NCBI RefSeq assembly: GCF_017745275.1 | Contig: NZ_JAGHZS010000001.1 | Coordinates: 124,001 to 188,000, forward strand | Length of the DNA: 64,000 bases | Direction: 5' to 3' | DNA from: Chitinophaga sp. | Lineage (GTDB): Bacteria; Bacteroidota; Bacteroidia; Chitinophagales; Chitinophagaceae | Part shown: positions 27,021-35,593 of the stretch, piece after piece | Numbering within the stretch: the stretch's first letter is position 1 | How the letters are laid out: every line of letters begins with the position of its first letter | Made by a program: the position numbers and the translations under genes | The notes under the pieces: generated by a model | Told to the model about the DNA's origin: nothing | Seen by the model: only the letters and a program-made list of their open reading frames with translations | The model's database searches: none

Positions 27021-27781
27021 TGAATAACGCAGCAATATCGGATCTGATTATAAAAATGGCCGACGATGAACTGATCCAGGGACATCGGAATTCAGAGTGG
27101 ACAGGGTTAGGACCTGTGATGGAAGAAGACATCGCTTTTTCTTCCATGGCACAGGACAAAATAGGCCATGCCTGGGCATTGTACCGTATTCTTCATGAAG
27201 ACCTGGCTGGTCCTGATCCGGACAAATTTGCCTTTCTACGCCCGGAAAAGGAATTCAAATCGGCTCACCTGGTGGAGATGCCTAACGGGGAGTATGACTT
27301 TAGCCTGATGAGGCATTTCCTGTTTGACCATGCAGAAGCAATCCGTTATGAAAGTCTCCAGGATAGCAGCTTTGAGCCATTCAGGATGCTGAGTAAAAAA
27401 GTAAAAGGGGAGTTGAAATATCATACGCTCCATGCCAATGCGTGGCTAATGCAGCTCAGCAAAGCAGGAGAGGAGAGCTATCACCGGATGCAGCAATCGC
27501 TGAATGATACTTTTGCGTTGGCAGCAGGCTTGTTTGAAGCCTCTCCGGAGCATGAATCAGCATTGATAGCAGATAAAGTATACCCGGGGGAGAAAGAGCT
27601 GTTTCATCGCTGGATGGATCGTATTTACCCGTTGCTGGTGCAGGCATCGCTCAACCTGCCTGACATGAAAACCATTACCCCGGTGTACGGCGGCCGGCAG
27701 GGATTTCACACAGAACACCTGCAACCCCTGCTAAAGGAAATGAGCGAAGTGTTTAACCTGGATGCGGAGGCCAGTTGGTAA
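27017..27781 (+). CDS. paaC: Phenylacetyl-CoA epoxidase structural subunit PaaC
   Basis: A 254-residue ferritin-like partner of PaaA. It has the family landmarks ADDELIQGHRNSEWTGLGP near the N-terminus, EDIAFSSMAQDKIGHAW, and KGELKYHTLHANAW. PaaC is structural in characterised complexes. It overlaps paaB by 4 bp and is followed by paaD after 3 bp. Confidence 0.95.
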   Translation: MMNNAAISDLIIKMADDELIQGHRNSEWTGLGPVMEEDIAFSSMAQDKIGHAWALYRILHEDLAGPDPDKFAFLRPEKEFKSAHLVEMPNGEYDFSLMRHFLFDHAEAIRYESLQDSSFEPFRMLSKKVKGELKYHTLHANAWLMQLSKAGEESYHRMQQSLNDTFALAAGLFEASPEHESALIADKVYPGEKELFHRWMDRIYPLLVQASLNLPDMKTITPVYGGRQGFHTEHLQPLLKEMSEVFNLDAEASW

Positions 27782-27784
27782 AAA

Positions 27785-28276
27785 ATGTCTCACAAAATAA
27801 CCATAGCAGCAGTATATGAATCGCTGGAGCATGTGATGGACCCCGAAATACCGGTGCTGAGCGTCATAGACCTGGGTATGATTACTGAAGTAGACCTGGG
27901 TGACGCCGGCGTACATGTGAAAATGATTCCCACGTTTGCGGCATGTCCTGCCGTGAGTTATATCCAGCATAACATAAAAACAACCCTTGAAAATGAACTA
28001 GGTGTCCATGTAAGTGTTGAAGTAGATAAACAGGTACATTGGCAAAGCAACCGGATGACGCCAGCCGCCAAAGAAAAGTTGAAAAACTTTGGTATTGCGC
28101 CTCCGAAAGTATTGACAGGCGAAGTGAATACCGAAATAATGCTGGAAGTTCCCTGTCCGCATTGTGGTAGTGAACAAACGTATTTGCGTTCTCCTTTTGG
28201 TTCTACGCTTTGCCGGGCGATTCATTTTTGCAAGGCTTGCGGACAAGTGTTTGAGCAGTTTAAGCCACTGGAATAA
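27785..28276 (+). CDS. paaD: Phenylacetyl-CoA epoxidase maturation factor PaaD
   Basis: A 163-residue protein with an N-terminal MIP18/DUF59 domain (MDPEIPVLSVIDLGMI...FAACPAV) and a C-terminal zinc ribbon (CPHC near 122-125 and CKAC near 150-153). It is needed for iron loading of the oxygenase in characterised systems. It is the last gene of the cluster; nadD follows after 83 bp and paaE is missing. Confidence 0.93.
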   Translation: MSHKITIAAVYESLEHVMDPEIPVLSVIDLGMITEVDLGDAGVHVKMIPTFAACPAVSYIQHNIKTTLENELGVHVSVEVDKQVHWQSNRMTPAAKEKLKNFGIAPPKVLTGEVNTEIMLEVPCPHCGSEQTYLRSPFGSTLCRAIHFCKACGQVFEQFKPLE

Positions 28277-28359
28277 GCCTTATTTCTATGTTCCCGCTAT
28301 AAATACCTATTTTTACACGCATTATTTGATGTCACCATTGGCAATTTATACGACGAAAC

Positions 28360-28929
28360 ATGAGAATAGGCTTGTATTTTGGGTCTTTTAATCCTATACA
28401 CACGGGGCATTTGATCATTGCCAATTACGTAGCGTACAATACTGATCTTGATAAAGTATGGCTGGTGGTTTCTCCGCATAATCCGTTGAAACCCCAGTCA
28501 GCACTACTCAACGAGCACGATCGCTTTCATTTGGTGGAACTGGCCATCAAAGATGAGGTACGCCTGCGCGCCAGCAATATTGAGTTCTCGTTACCACGAC
28601 CCTCTTATACGGTAGATACCCTGGCTTACCTCGGTGAAAAGTTTCCTACCCAGGAATTCGCCATCATTATGGGAAGCGATAGTTTTCAAAATTTGCCTCG
28701 CTGGAAAAACTATGAGCACATCGTAAAAAACTATCCCATTTATGTATATCGCCGGCCGGGACATGATATTACAGATACTTTTGGCGCACAAATAGAAATA
28801 CTGGACGCGCCGATGCTGGATATCTCGGCTACGTCTGTACGTAAATGGATAAAAGAAGGAAAGTCGGTACGCTACATGGTACCAGACAATGTGATTCAAT
28901 ATATCAGCGATAATAACTATTACCGTTAA
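28360..28929 (+). CDS. nadD: Nicotinate-nucleotide adenylyltransferase
   Basis: A 189-residue NAD biosynthesis enzyme joining ATP and nicotinate mononucleotide. The nucleotidyltransferase signature GSFNPIHTGHL (8-18) and the late ISATSVRKWI motif are both present. The stop codon shares two bases (TTAA) with the stop of the AI-2E transporter gene on the other strand. Confidence 0.96.
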   Translation: MRIGLYFGSFNPIHTGHLIIANYVAYNTDLDKVWLVVSPHNPLKPQSALLNEHDRFHLVELAIKDEVRLRASNIEFSLPRPSYTVDTLAYLGEKFPTQEFAIIMGSDSFQNLPRWKNYEHIVKNYPIYVYRRPGHDITDTFGAQIEILDAPMLDISATSVRKWIKEGKSVRYMVPDNVIQYISDNNYYR

Positions 28930-29981
28930 TCGGTATGTTTAGCGGTTTGTTTTTTGGTACTCAGCTCTCTTCTTTTTACTACAAACTCATTTCCATATAT
29001 TTCCAGTAACAGTATAAACATAGAGATCAGCAACGGTCCAAAAATAAGCCCGATAAAACCAAACAAACTAACGCCAATGATTACCCCAAAAATGGTAATC
29101 AGCGGATGTACATCTGCAATCCGCTTGGCCAGCAGCATACGGGCAATGTTATCGGAGGTTCCCACTACGCCAAATCCATACACCAGTATGGCAACGCCCT
29201 GCCAGGTATTGCCTACCGCCAGCAGGTATACGCCCAGTGGCACATATACGGCAGCCGCGCCAATAACGGGCAGCATGGCAGTAAAGCAGGTAACTACAAA
29301 CCAGAAGAAAGGCTGGGGGATACCGAAAATTAAATAACCGATCAGGGAAACAATACCCTGCACCACCGCAATCAGCGGAATACCTACCGCATTGGCAATA
29401 ACCAGGGTGTTGAACTCTTTACCCAATCTTTCCACATTTTCATCTTTCAGGGGAATATATTCATACAGGCTTTCCTCCATTTTCCGCCCATTTACCAACA
29501 TAAAGAAGAGCATAAAATACATCAGCGCAATGGTGGTGAGGGTATTGAAAGTGGCGCCCAGGAAGCCGGGTAATATGGCGGTGATTTTTTCCTGTAATTT
29601 TTGCAGCCGTTCCGGAGTGAGTAGTCCCATTCCCAGGGTTTGCTCGAGTCGGGCGTTGGTTTGTTTCAGGCTGTTAAGCACTTCGGTAGAATGGCTGGCG
29701 GCGAATGTTATTTTGGCTGCAAGCATATTAACGAGCATACCTACCGGCAGTAATATGATCAGGAAAGACAGCACCAGCAGCAGGGTAGCAGCCAGGCTCT
29801 TATTCCATCTGCGTTGTTCGGTAAGTCGGAACATCCACTTCCGGGAAATCACGTATAGGGTTACAGCGCCCAGGAAGCCGGGGAAAAAGGTAAACATCTC
29901 CAGGAAAAGGAGAACACCAAGGAAAAGGATCAGTAATAAAAAGCCGATTTGTTTAAGGCGGTCGTTGTCAAGATAGCTCAT
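28926..29981 (-). CDS. AI-2E family transporter
   Basis: A ~351-residue inner-membrane permease of the AI-2E exporter (TqsA/PerM) family, if started at MSYLDNDRLKQIGF (ATG 29981). The longer open frame adds 40 residues lacking a hydrophobic or family pattern. About eight membrane segments are present, with the family's central LRQ-like soluble helix region (~90-150) and the C-terminal PLLISMFILLLEIY. Substrates of this family are mostly unverified. It is convergent with nadD and overlaps its stop. Confidence 0.88.
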   Translation of the reverse strand: MSYLDNDRLKQIGFLLLILFLGVLLFLEMFTFFPGFLGAVTLYVISRKWMFRLTEQRRWNKSLAATLLLVLSFLIILLPVGMLVNMLAAKITFAASHSTEVLNSLKQTNARLEQTLGMGLLTPERLQKLQEKITAILPGFLGATFNTLTTIALMYFMLFFMLVNGRKMEESLYEYIPLKDENVERLGKEFNTLVIANAVGIPLIAVVQGIVSLIGYLIFGIPQPFFWFVVTCFTAMLPVIGAAAVYVPLGVYLLAVGNTWQGVAILVYGFGVVGTSDNIARMLLAKRIADVHPLITIFGVIIGVSLFGFIGLIFGPLLISMFILLLEIYGNEFVVKRRELSTKKQTAKHTD

Positions 29982-30198
29982 AGTACATAATATCGTGTAA
30001 TTTTCCCGAATGTCAAAAAGCAGACCAATGGCGGAGGTGATGCCTTTCCAAACACTAAACAAAATTGCATGGTGCTTGTTCTTAAAGCGGGGATTTGACA
30101 AACAAGTTTTGTATAATTGTCATTTATGGAATAATGTTTGTTGAATCCATGGTACAAAAAAAGAAAACCTAATTTATAACATCTTTAAAACCTTAGTT

Positions 30199-30393
30199 AT
30201 GAGTAACAGTTCAAAAGCCGTGGTTTCATTTATTGTTGGTGCAGCCGTAGGCGTTGCAGTAGGTTACTTTCTGAATTCAGACAAAAAAGATGAGTTGGTA
30301 GAAAAACTGAGAGATCAGTCTGAAAAGCTGAAAGAAAAATGGAGAAAAAAGAAAGATCAGTTTCAGGATGAGTTAGAGAACGAGTTGGCGTAA
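30199..30393 (+). CDS. YtxH-domain small membrane protein
   Basis: A 64-residue protein with a glycine/alanine-rich membrane segment (SFIVGAAVGVAVGYFLN) and a highly charged Lys/Glu coiled-coil tail, the YtxH (Gsu-type) pattern. It is the first of three small envelope genes in the same orientation (next starts 25 bp downstream). The function is unknown, but related proteins are stress-linked. Confidence 0.8.
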   Translation: MSNSSKAVVSFIVGAAVGVAVGYFLNSDKKDELVEKLRDQSEKLKEKWRKKKDQFQDELENELA

Positions 30394-30418
30394 ACCCCAT
30401 TTGAATAAATCTATTTGC

Positions 30419-30895
30419 ATGGAAGATAATTTCGGCAACTACTTTAACCAAACGGGGAAAGTAGCCAGGGAATACCTGGAAACCAGACTGGACCTGATTA
30501 AGCTCCAGGCAGCAGGAAAGTTATCGAAAGCTTTGGGATTATTTTTCTCACTGACGATGGCTTTTCTGCTGTTCTTTTTCGTGATTGTATTCCTGGGAAT
30601 GGTGGTAGGTTTTTGGATCGGGGAAATGACAGGTAGCTTTACCATTGGGTTTAGCTGTGCTGCCGGCTTATTTGTGGTGCTGTTTCTTGTCATCCTGTTA
30701 TTCCGTAAACAATTGATACAGCGGCCACTGGCCAACCTGCTGATTGCAGAACTACTGGATGAAATTACGGAGAGCGATGAACGTTCTAACCACATTCATA
30801 ATCAACGACCCAAACAGGCACCAGGGGTGACGGAGGAAGCCGATCATGGGTATGTTCCTGATGATGAAGCTACTGAAAACACTGCAAGAGGATAA
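30419..30895 (+). CDS. Holin-superfamily-III-like (DUF1469) membrane protein
   Basis: A ~158-residue protein, started at MEDNFGNYF (ATG 30419) rather than the ATG six codons upstream. A short amphipathic N-terminal helix (YLETRLDLIKLQAAGKLSKAL) precedes two membrane segments (~42-65 and ~75-98), then a charged cytoplasmic tail. The pattern fits the DUF1469/YqjE group. It is the middle gene of the trio. Confidence 0.78.
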   Translation: MEDNFGNYFNQTGKVAREYLETRLDLIKLQAAGKLSKALGLFFSLTMAFLLFFFVIVFLGMVVGFWIGEMTGSFTIGFSCAAGLFVVLFLVILLFRKQLIQRPLANLLIAELLDEITESDERSNHIHNQRPKQAPGVTEEADHGYVPDDEATENTARG

Positions 30896-30915
30896 TCAAT
30901 GCAAAACCTTTACAC

Positions 30916-31263
30916 ATGCCTAAAAAAATAAACAGCTTCGAATCACTGGAGCTGGAAATTGCCCGTTTGAAAATGCGCTCCAAAGAATTAGAACATGAAA
31001 TGGGTAACCGGGTAGATTATTTCAGGGACAACTATAAAAAGATGGCCCTGAATACAGTGATCCCCGGTAGCGCCAAGCATACGAGTGCCTTCAACATAGC
31101 CTTTAATGTGGCTAAGATGGCCTGGGGAAGTGGTAAAGTAAAGAATTTTGCTACCGGGGCGTTAATGACTGTCCTGGAATTTATAGGCGTTCAGCTGGGT
31201 ATCAACCTGTTTAATAAAGTGACAAAGTCCAGGAAAAAGAAGAAGGAACCTATGGCGGAATAA
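30916..31263 (+). CDS. Conserved hypothetical protein, third gene of envelope trio
   Basis: A 115-residue protein with a basic helical N-terminal region (LELEIARLKMRSKELEHEMG), a hydrophobic segment (LMTVLEFIGVQLGINLF) and a Lys-rich end. It resembles a peripheral or membrane-anchored partner of the preceding two small proteins. No named family is recognised. Its stop abuts the stop of the BlaR-like gene on the other strand with no gap. Confidence 0.7.
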   Translation: MPKKINSFESLELEIARLKMRSKELEHEMGNRVDYFRDNYKKMALNTVIPGSAKHTSAFNIAFNVAKMAWGSGKVKNFATGALMTVLEFIGVQLGINLFNKVTKSRKKKKEPMAE

Positions 31264-32910
31264 TTATTTTTTAATACCGAAACCAACAACAGTTATTTCG
31301 GTTTTCCTGGTATGTATTCCTTCTAAATGCTTTCCAGTAGCATCATCTTCAAGTATATAAGCTACAGAAAGAGTTACCGTTTCAGTTTTACCTGCGGGAT
31401 CCGCTTTAAAAGAAGGGAAAGAAGACACAACCCGTTTTACTTCTTCTCCCAAAGCTTTGTGAGCTGCTTCTAATACTTCTACATCTGTTATTGTACCGTT
31501 GGGCTGGATTTTATACTGGACCCACACATCTCCCACAATATTTTCTTCCAAACAAAGCCTGGGGTAACGTGTGTTTCTCGCAATAGTTTTTCTATATGCC
31601 TCTTCGCCACCAGGAAAACGGCTGAGGATAGAGCTATCAGTAGTGATACCTCGTAACCAACCATTACTTTCCGCAATGGCACGATCAATCAGGACTTTAG
31701 GCGTTTGACGAAGCGCTTGCGGCCCCAGACCAATTCCGACATCATCACCAAAATAGAAAAAGATAGGTTTGATAGGGGAGGCGAAGGACACGTCATTGAC
31801 TGTTATATAACGGTAGGTCGCTTCAACGCCAATATTGGTAATTTCACCAGCGGCATTGCGTTTTATCCCTGAAAAAGTAATGCTGACACCTTTTGCACGT
31901 AAAGCCACCTTCATATCTGCCAGATCCCGATCTGTGGTTAAGGGTGTTACCATTCCATGTATCACGCCTTTTTCAATGAGCAGATATTTGTTGCTATCAG
32001 ATGGCAGTTTGTTCGCGGAAGTAGCAGACAGGAGCCCGGCCGTGAGGCACAGTACCGGCAGCAGCAACAGGTACCGCCAGGTACGCATACGTGGAGATTG
32101 GGTTTTGTTCATCATAAGTATTCTGTTTTTAATGAATGATTTGCTGAAATGACTCACAATGCCCACCGGGCTGCGCAACGTTCCCACCTTTATTAAGCTG
32201 AATTGGTAATCAGTGGACCGGTCAAAAGCCTGCAGCGCAGCTTCATCCGCCAGGTATTCCAGGTTTAGTTGCAGCGACTTTTTACACAGCCAGGCAAAAG
32301 GGTTTATCCAACAGATGCAGCAGTATAACGCTGACAGCAGGATATCCACAGTGTGACGCTGTTGTACATGCGCCTCTTCATGCCTTAGTATATGCTGTAA
32401 CTCCGTAGGCTCGTGGGCGTTAGGGTCAAAAAAGATCATCCGGAGAAAAGAGAAGGGGGCGGTAAGCCCGGATATTTGCACATACCGGATATTATTTTGG
32501 GTATATGCCTGCCCGGTTTTAGCCAGTTGCCGGATCTTTATCAGTTGCAGGGCGTGTACCAGCAGGAGTAGCAGTGCTATCCCAATATATACTGCCAGCA
32601 TCCCGGCGGCAGCACGCTGCATCAATGGTTCCCACCACGGAGATGTTGCAACCGGATGCGCTGATGTATGTACCTGGGCGGAAGGAGTGTTATTGAAATA
32701 CACCATAGTATTGGGCGCATCCGGCGCTGGCGCTGATTGTAAGGCGGGAACAGGCAACAATGGGAGGAGTGCCGAACAAATGAAAGCACTCAGCAACAGT
32801 ATCCTGTTGTAACGATAAAATGTTTCCCGCTTAAAGCAGGTGATATAAAGGAGATATAAGAGCGTCATACATCCTGATGCTTGCAGGATATATAAAAACA
32901 GGGTAGGCAT
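31264..32910 (-). CDS. BlaR1-like M56 metallopeptidase with TonB-like C-terminal domain
   Basis: A 548-residue membrane sensor-protease. The N-terminal part has about four membrane segments (~1-25, 33-52, ~97-117, ~275-295) and the M56 zinc site HEEAHVQQRH (HExxH), plus YLADEAAL. After a long periplasmic stretch, residues ~440-535 resemble the TonB C-terminal fold (RYPRLCLEENIVGDVWVQYK, then QPNGTITDVEVL). M56/BlaR proteins cleave or inactivate the paired BlaI repressor on receiving a signal. It is cotranscribed 5 bp behind the BlaI gene. The TonB-like domain in place of a penicillin-binding domain means the signal is probably not a beta-lactam. Confidence 0.9.
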   Translation of the reverse strand: MPTLFLYILQASGCMTLLYLLYITCFKRETFYRYNRILLLSAFICSALLPLLPVPALQSAPAPDAPNTMVYFNNTPSAQVHTSAHPVATSPWWEPLMQRAAAGMLAVYIGIALLLLLVHALQLIKIRQLAKTGQAYTQNNIRYVQISGLTAPFSFLRMIFFDPNAHEPTELQHILRHEEAHVQQRHTVDILLSALYCCICWINPFAWLCKKSLQLNLEYLADEAALQAFDRSTDYQFSLIKVGTLRSPVGIVSHFSKSFIKNRILMMNKTQSPRMRTWRYLLLLPVLCLTAGLLSATSANKLPSDSNKYLLIEKGVIHGMVTPLTTDRDLADMKVALRAKGVSITFSGIKRNAAGEITNIGVEATYRYITVNDVSFASPIKPIFFYFGDDVGIGLGPQALRQTPKVLIDRAIAESNGWLRGITTDSSILSRFPGGEEAYRKTIARNTRYPRLCLEENIVGDVWVQYKIQPNGTITDVEVLEAAHKALGEEVKRVVSSFPSFKADPAGKTETVTLSVAYILEDDATGKHLEGIHTRKTEITVVGFGIKK

Positions 32911-32915
32911 ACACG

Positions 32916-33278
32916 TTATTTTTTATCTTTCTCAATCATCTTCACCAGTTCCTTCATTTCTTCCGGACTGATTTTTTCTTCTTTGGCGAAATAAGCCAGC
33001 ATATTGAGATAGGAGTTATCAAAGAAGGTGTTGAGTACCTTTTTCATGAAGGTATCTTTGTAGCTTTCTTTTTTAATGACCGGATAATACTCGTAGGAGC
33101 CCCCATATTCATGATGGGCGAGATATCCTTTTTCTTCCAGGCGCTTCATAAGCGTGGCAATGGTGTTGTAATGCGGCTTGGGATCGGGTAAATGTTCAAT
33201 GGCATCTTTTACAAATGCTTTTTCCAGGTCCCATATTACCTGCATTAACTCTTCTTCTTTACGGGATAGTTTCTTCAT
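32916..33278 (-). CDS. BlaI/MecI-family transcriptional repressor
   Basis: A 120-residue winged-helix repressor: LSRKEEELMQVIWDLEKAFVKDAI, then the recognition region PHYNTIATLMKRLEEKGYLAHHEYGGSYEYYPVI, and a C-terminal dimerisation helix. It precedes and probably controls the M56 protease gene. Three ACTA-N6-TAGT operators spaced 20 bp apart lie just upstream (33293-33346). Confidence 0.93.
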   Translation of the reverse strand: MKKLSRKEEELMQVIWDLEKAFVKDAIEHLPDPKPHYNTIATLMKRLEEKGYLAHHEYGGSYEYYPVIKKESYKDTFMKKVLNTFFDNSYLNMLAYFAKEEKISPEEMKELVKMIEKDKK

Positions 33279-33292
33279 AACACTAATCTATT

Positions 33293-33346
33293 ACTATTTT
33301 TGTAGTTTAAAAACTATTTTTGTAGTATTTAAACTATAAACGTAGT
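33293..33346. promoter_or_regulatory. Three phased BlaI-type operators
   Basis: ACTA-N6-TAGT dyads at 33293-33306, 33313-33326 and 33333-33346, each starting exactly 20 bp after the last (about two helical turns). The two left copies are near identical (ACTATTTTTGTAGT); the third is ACTATAAACGTAGT. The half-site matches the TACA/TGTA-type operators of BlaI/MecI repressors. Confidence 0.7.
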
Positions 33347-33390
33347 AATAGACTGGTTATCAATCAGAAAAATAATGTAACTGGATAGGT

Positions 33391-34416
33391 TTAGCCCCAC
33401 ACTTTGGTGCCTTCACTACAGTTAGCGCAGATATCTATGTTTTTACGGGTTTCGAGGATCTGACTACGGAAACGGATATACTCTTTGTTATGCCATAGTG
33501 CTTTGAAAGACTCTTTTTTCAGATCGCCGAGGCGGTGTTGTGCATCTTTATCGAAGCAGCAGGGTACTACAAGGCCATCCCAGGTAACAACCGGTGAATG
33601 CCACAGGCGCCAGCAATGATTACCGAGTTTATTTTTAATGGCGTAGGTACCGTCTTCATTACGATGGTACCGGGAGTATTTGTCGATGGTAGGAATTAAG
33701 CGATTGCCTTCTTCATAATCATATACCTGTGCTGTTTTAAACCGCACCTGGTCTACACCTATTTCTTTTGCCAGTTTCTTTATGTCTTCTATCTGGTGTT
33801 CATTGGGTTTTACTACCAGGAACTGGAAGAATACAAAGGGTTTGGAAGAATTCAATTCTTTTTTCCACTTCACAATGTTTTTGGCGCCCTGGATCACTTT
33901 GTCCAGGTGGCCTCCTACGCGGTACTGCGTGTATACGTCCTGGGTAGTACCATCTATAGAGATGATCAGCCTGTCCAGTCCACTTTCTACAGTTTTTTTG
34001 GCATTGGCATCCGTGAGATAATGGGCATTGGTGGAAGTGGCGGTATAAATGCCTTTAGAAGAAGCATATTTTACCATGTCAAGGAAGCCGGTGTTGAGGT
34101 AAGGTTCTCCCTGAAAATAAAAAATCAGGTAGAGGAGCTCTTTGGAAATCTCATCGATGGTTTTCCTGAAGAAATCCTGTTCCAGCATCCCGGTGGGGCG
34201 TGTAAAAGCCCTTAATCCACTGGGACATTCCGGGCAGCGAAGGTTGCAGGAAGTGGTAGGCTCAAAGGAAATAGAAATAGGATATCCCCATTGAACAGGC
34301 TTTCCAGTCCATTTACTCATAAAATAGCTTCCAAGTACTTTTCCGGCGTTAACACCGCGACGAAAGGTGAATTTGGAAAACAAATTAAGGGTATCCTTCA
34401 GGTTAAAATCGGGCAT
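33391..34416 (-). CDS. Radical SAM protein with SPASM/twitch C-terminal cluster
   Basis: A 341-residue radical S-adenosylmethionine enzyme. The [4Fe-4S] motif CNLRCPECP places Cys57, Cys61 and Cys64 in the CxxxCxxC pattern. The central beta/alpha barrel runs to ~230. The C-terminal part has extra cysteines (HCWRLW, VPCCFD, ICANC) typical of SPASM or twitch auxiliary clusters. Such proteins modify peptides or sugars or mature enzymes; no substrate gene is adjacent. It is preceded by a divergent GH25 gene. Confidence 0.88.
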   Translation of the reverse strand: MPDFNLKDTLNLFSKFTFRRGVNAGKVLGSYFMSKWTGKPVQWGYPISISFEPTTSCNLRCPECPSGLRAFTRPTGMLEQDFFRKTIDEISKELLYLIFYFQGEPYLNTGFLDMVKYASSKGIYTATSTNAHYLTDANAKKTVESGLDRLIISIDGTTQDVYTQYRVGGHLDKVIQGAKNIVKWKKELNSSKPFVFFQFLVVKPNEHQIEDIKKLAKEIGVDQVRFKTAQVYDYEEGNRLIPTIDKYSRYHRNEDGTYAIKNKLGNHCWRLWHSPVVTWDGLVVPCCFDKDAQHRLGDLKKESFKALWHNKEYIRFRSQILETRKNIDICANCSEGTKVWG

Positions 34417-34546
34417 AAAAATTCACTTGACCGTTGTAAAAGTAGCCCCTTTAAACAAATTATAGCCTATACTTGCTGAAAAAAAAGGACTGTCGGCAAT
34501 TATTACAGCATCCTTACCCAATTACCCTGCAACTAACTGAAGCAAA

Positions 34547-35287
34547 GTGAAAAGCATCTGGATCAGATTATTATTAATAATAGTGGCTGTATTGGCCTAT
34601 ATATGGTGGAAAGAGCGAGATAAAGGGATCACCTTTGTGAGGTATGAGGAATTTGGAATAGATATGCCGGTGAATTACAAAATTCATGGGATTGACGTGT
34701 CTAAGTTTCAGAAGGAGATTAACTGGCAGGCTGTTAAGCAAATGCAGGTGGATAAAATTCGTATATCCTTTGCCTTTATTAAGGCCACCGAGGGTATCAC
34801 CCGCCAGGACGCCGCCTTTAAACAAAATTGGGACAGGGCAGGGAAGGCCGGCATTATCAGGGGGGCATATCACTTCTTTTATGCTACCCGCGATCCGTTG
34901 AAGCAGGCAATTAACTTTCATAATGTAGCAGACCTGCAATCCGGAGATCTGCCGCCAGTGCTGGATATAGAAACCAGCAATAATCAGCCGGCAGCGGTGA
35001 TCCGGAGCACCGCAAAGATCTGGCTGGAGGAAATGGAGAAGGTGTATAAGGTGAAGCCTATTATTTACACCAATATTCATTTTTATGAAACCTACCTGGG
35101 CAACGAATTCGACCGTTACCCATTATGGATTGCGCACTACTACCAGAAGGAAAAGCCCCGTTCAGACCGCAGCTGGCTGTTTTGGCAACACAGCGATATT
35201 GGGCGGGTAAATGGGATCCGGACCACTGTTGATTTCAATGTATTTAAAGGAGATAGTGCTGCACTTGCAAAACTGTGCATACCTTAG
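34547..35287 (+). CDS. Glycoside hydrolase family 25 lysozyme-like protein
   Basis: A 246-residue muramidase with a GTG start and an N-terminal membrane anchor or signal (IRLLLIIVAVLAYIWW). The GH25 barrel has its first strand at HGIDVSKFQKEINW, catalytic-type acids in FIKATEG and LDIETS, and a C-terminal WLFWQHSDIG...VDFNVF. It cleaves the muramic acid-glucosamine bond of peptidoglycan. The next gene, 18 bp downstream, is a small membrane protein. Confidence 0.9.
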   Translation: MKSIWIRLLLIIVAVLAYIWWKERDKGITFVRYEEFGIDMPVNYKIHGIDVSKFQKEINWQAVKQMQVDKIRISFAFIKATEGITRQDAAFKQNWDRAGKAGIIRGAYHFFYATRDPLKQAINFHNVADLQSGDLPPVLDIETSNNQPAAVIRSTAKIWLEEMEKVYKVKPIIYTNIHFYETYLGNEFDRYPLWIAHYYQKEKPRSDRSWLFWQHSDIGRVNGIRTTVDFNVFKGDSAALAKLCIP

Positions 35288-35305
35288 TAGTGCATATCAT
35301 TTACT

Positions 35306-35593
35306 ATGGCAGAAGAACCCGTTACAACAGAAAACCAGGAAAAACCGCCGGAAGATCCTAATAAGATGGATTATGAGTTGTTTCACTTCCTCATAAAAAT
35401 CATGCGCACCATCTTCATCGGTTTATTCTGGATGTTAAGCAATATATTCCTGGGCCTGTATCTTGGCTTTGCAGAGCCGGAGGCGTCTACCCCCGGCCGG
35501 ATGATCTTTTTCTACTCCTGGTTTGGTATTACCCTGCTTGCTTACCTCTATTATGTAAGGCGCGCCTGGCGTAAAAAAATGAGTGCGCCGTGA
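35306..35593 (+). CDS. Small two-helix membrane protein
   Basis: A 95-residue protein with a charged, proline-rich N-terminus, two membrane segments (IFIGLFWMLSNIFLGLYLGF, then IFFYSWFGITLLAYLYYV) and a basic end (RRAWRKK). It is likely cotranscribed with the GH25 gene (18-bp gap). No family is recognised. Its stop directly abuts that of the CAP-domain gene on the other strand. Confidence 0.7.
   Translation: MAEEPVTTENQEKPPEDPNKMDYELFHFLIKIMRTIFIGLFWMLSNIFLGLYLGFAEPEASTPGRMIFFYSWFGITLLAYLYYVRRAWRKKMSAP

Noticed and set aside
30419..30895. Reading the holin-like genes here and at 48014 as prophage remnants
   Set aside because: No other phage genes nearby; both families are commonly chromosomal membrane proteins.
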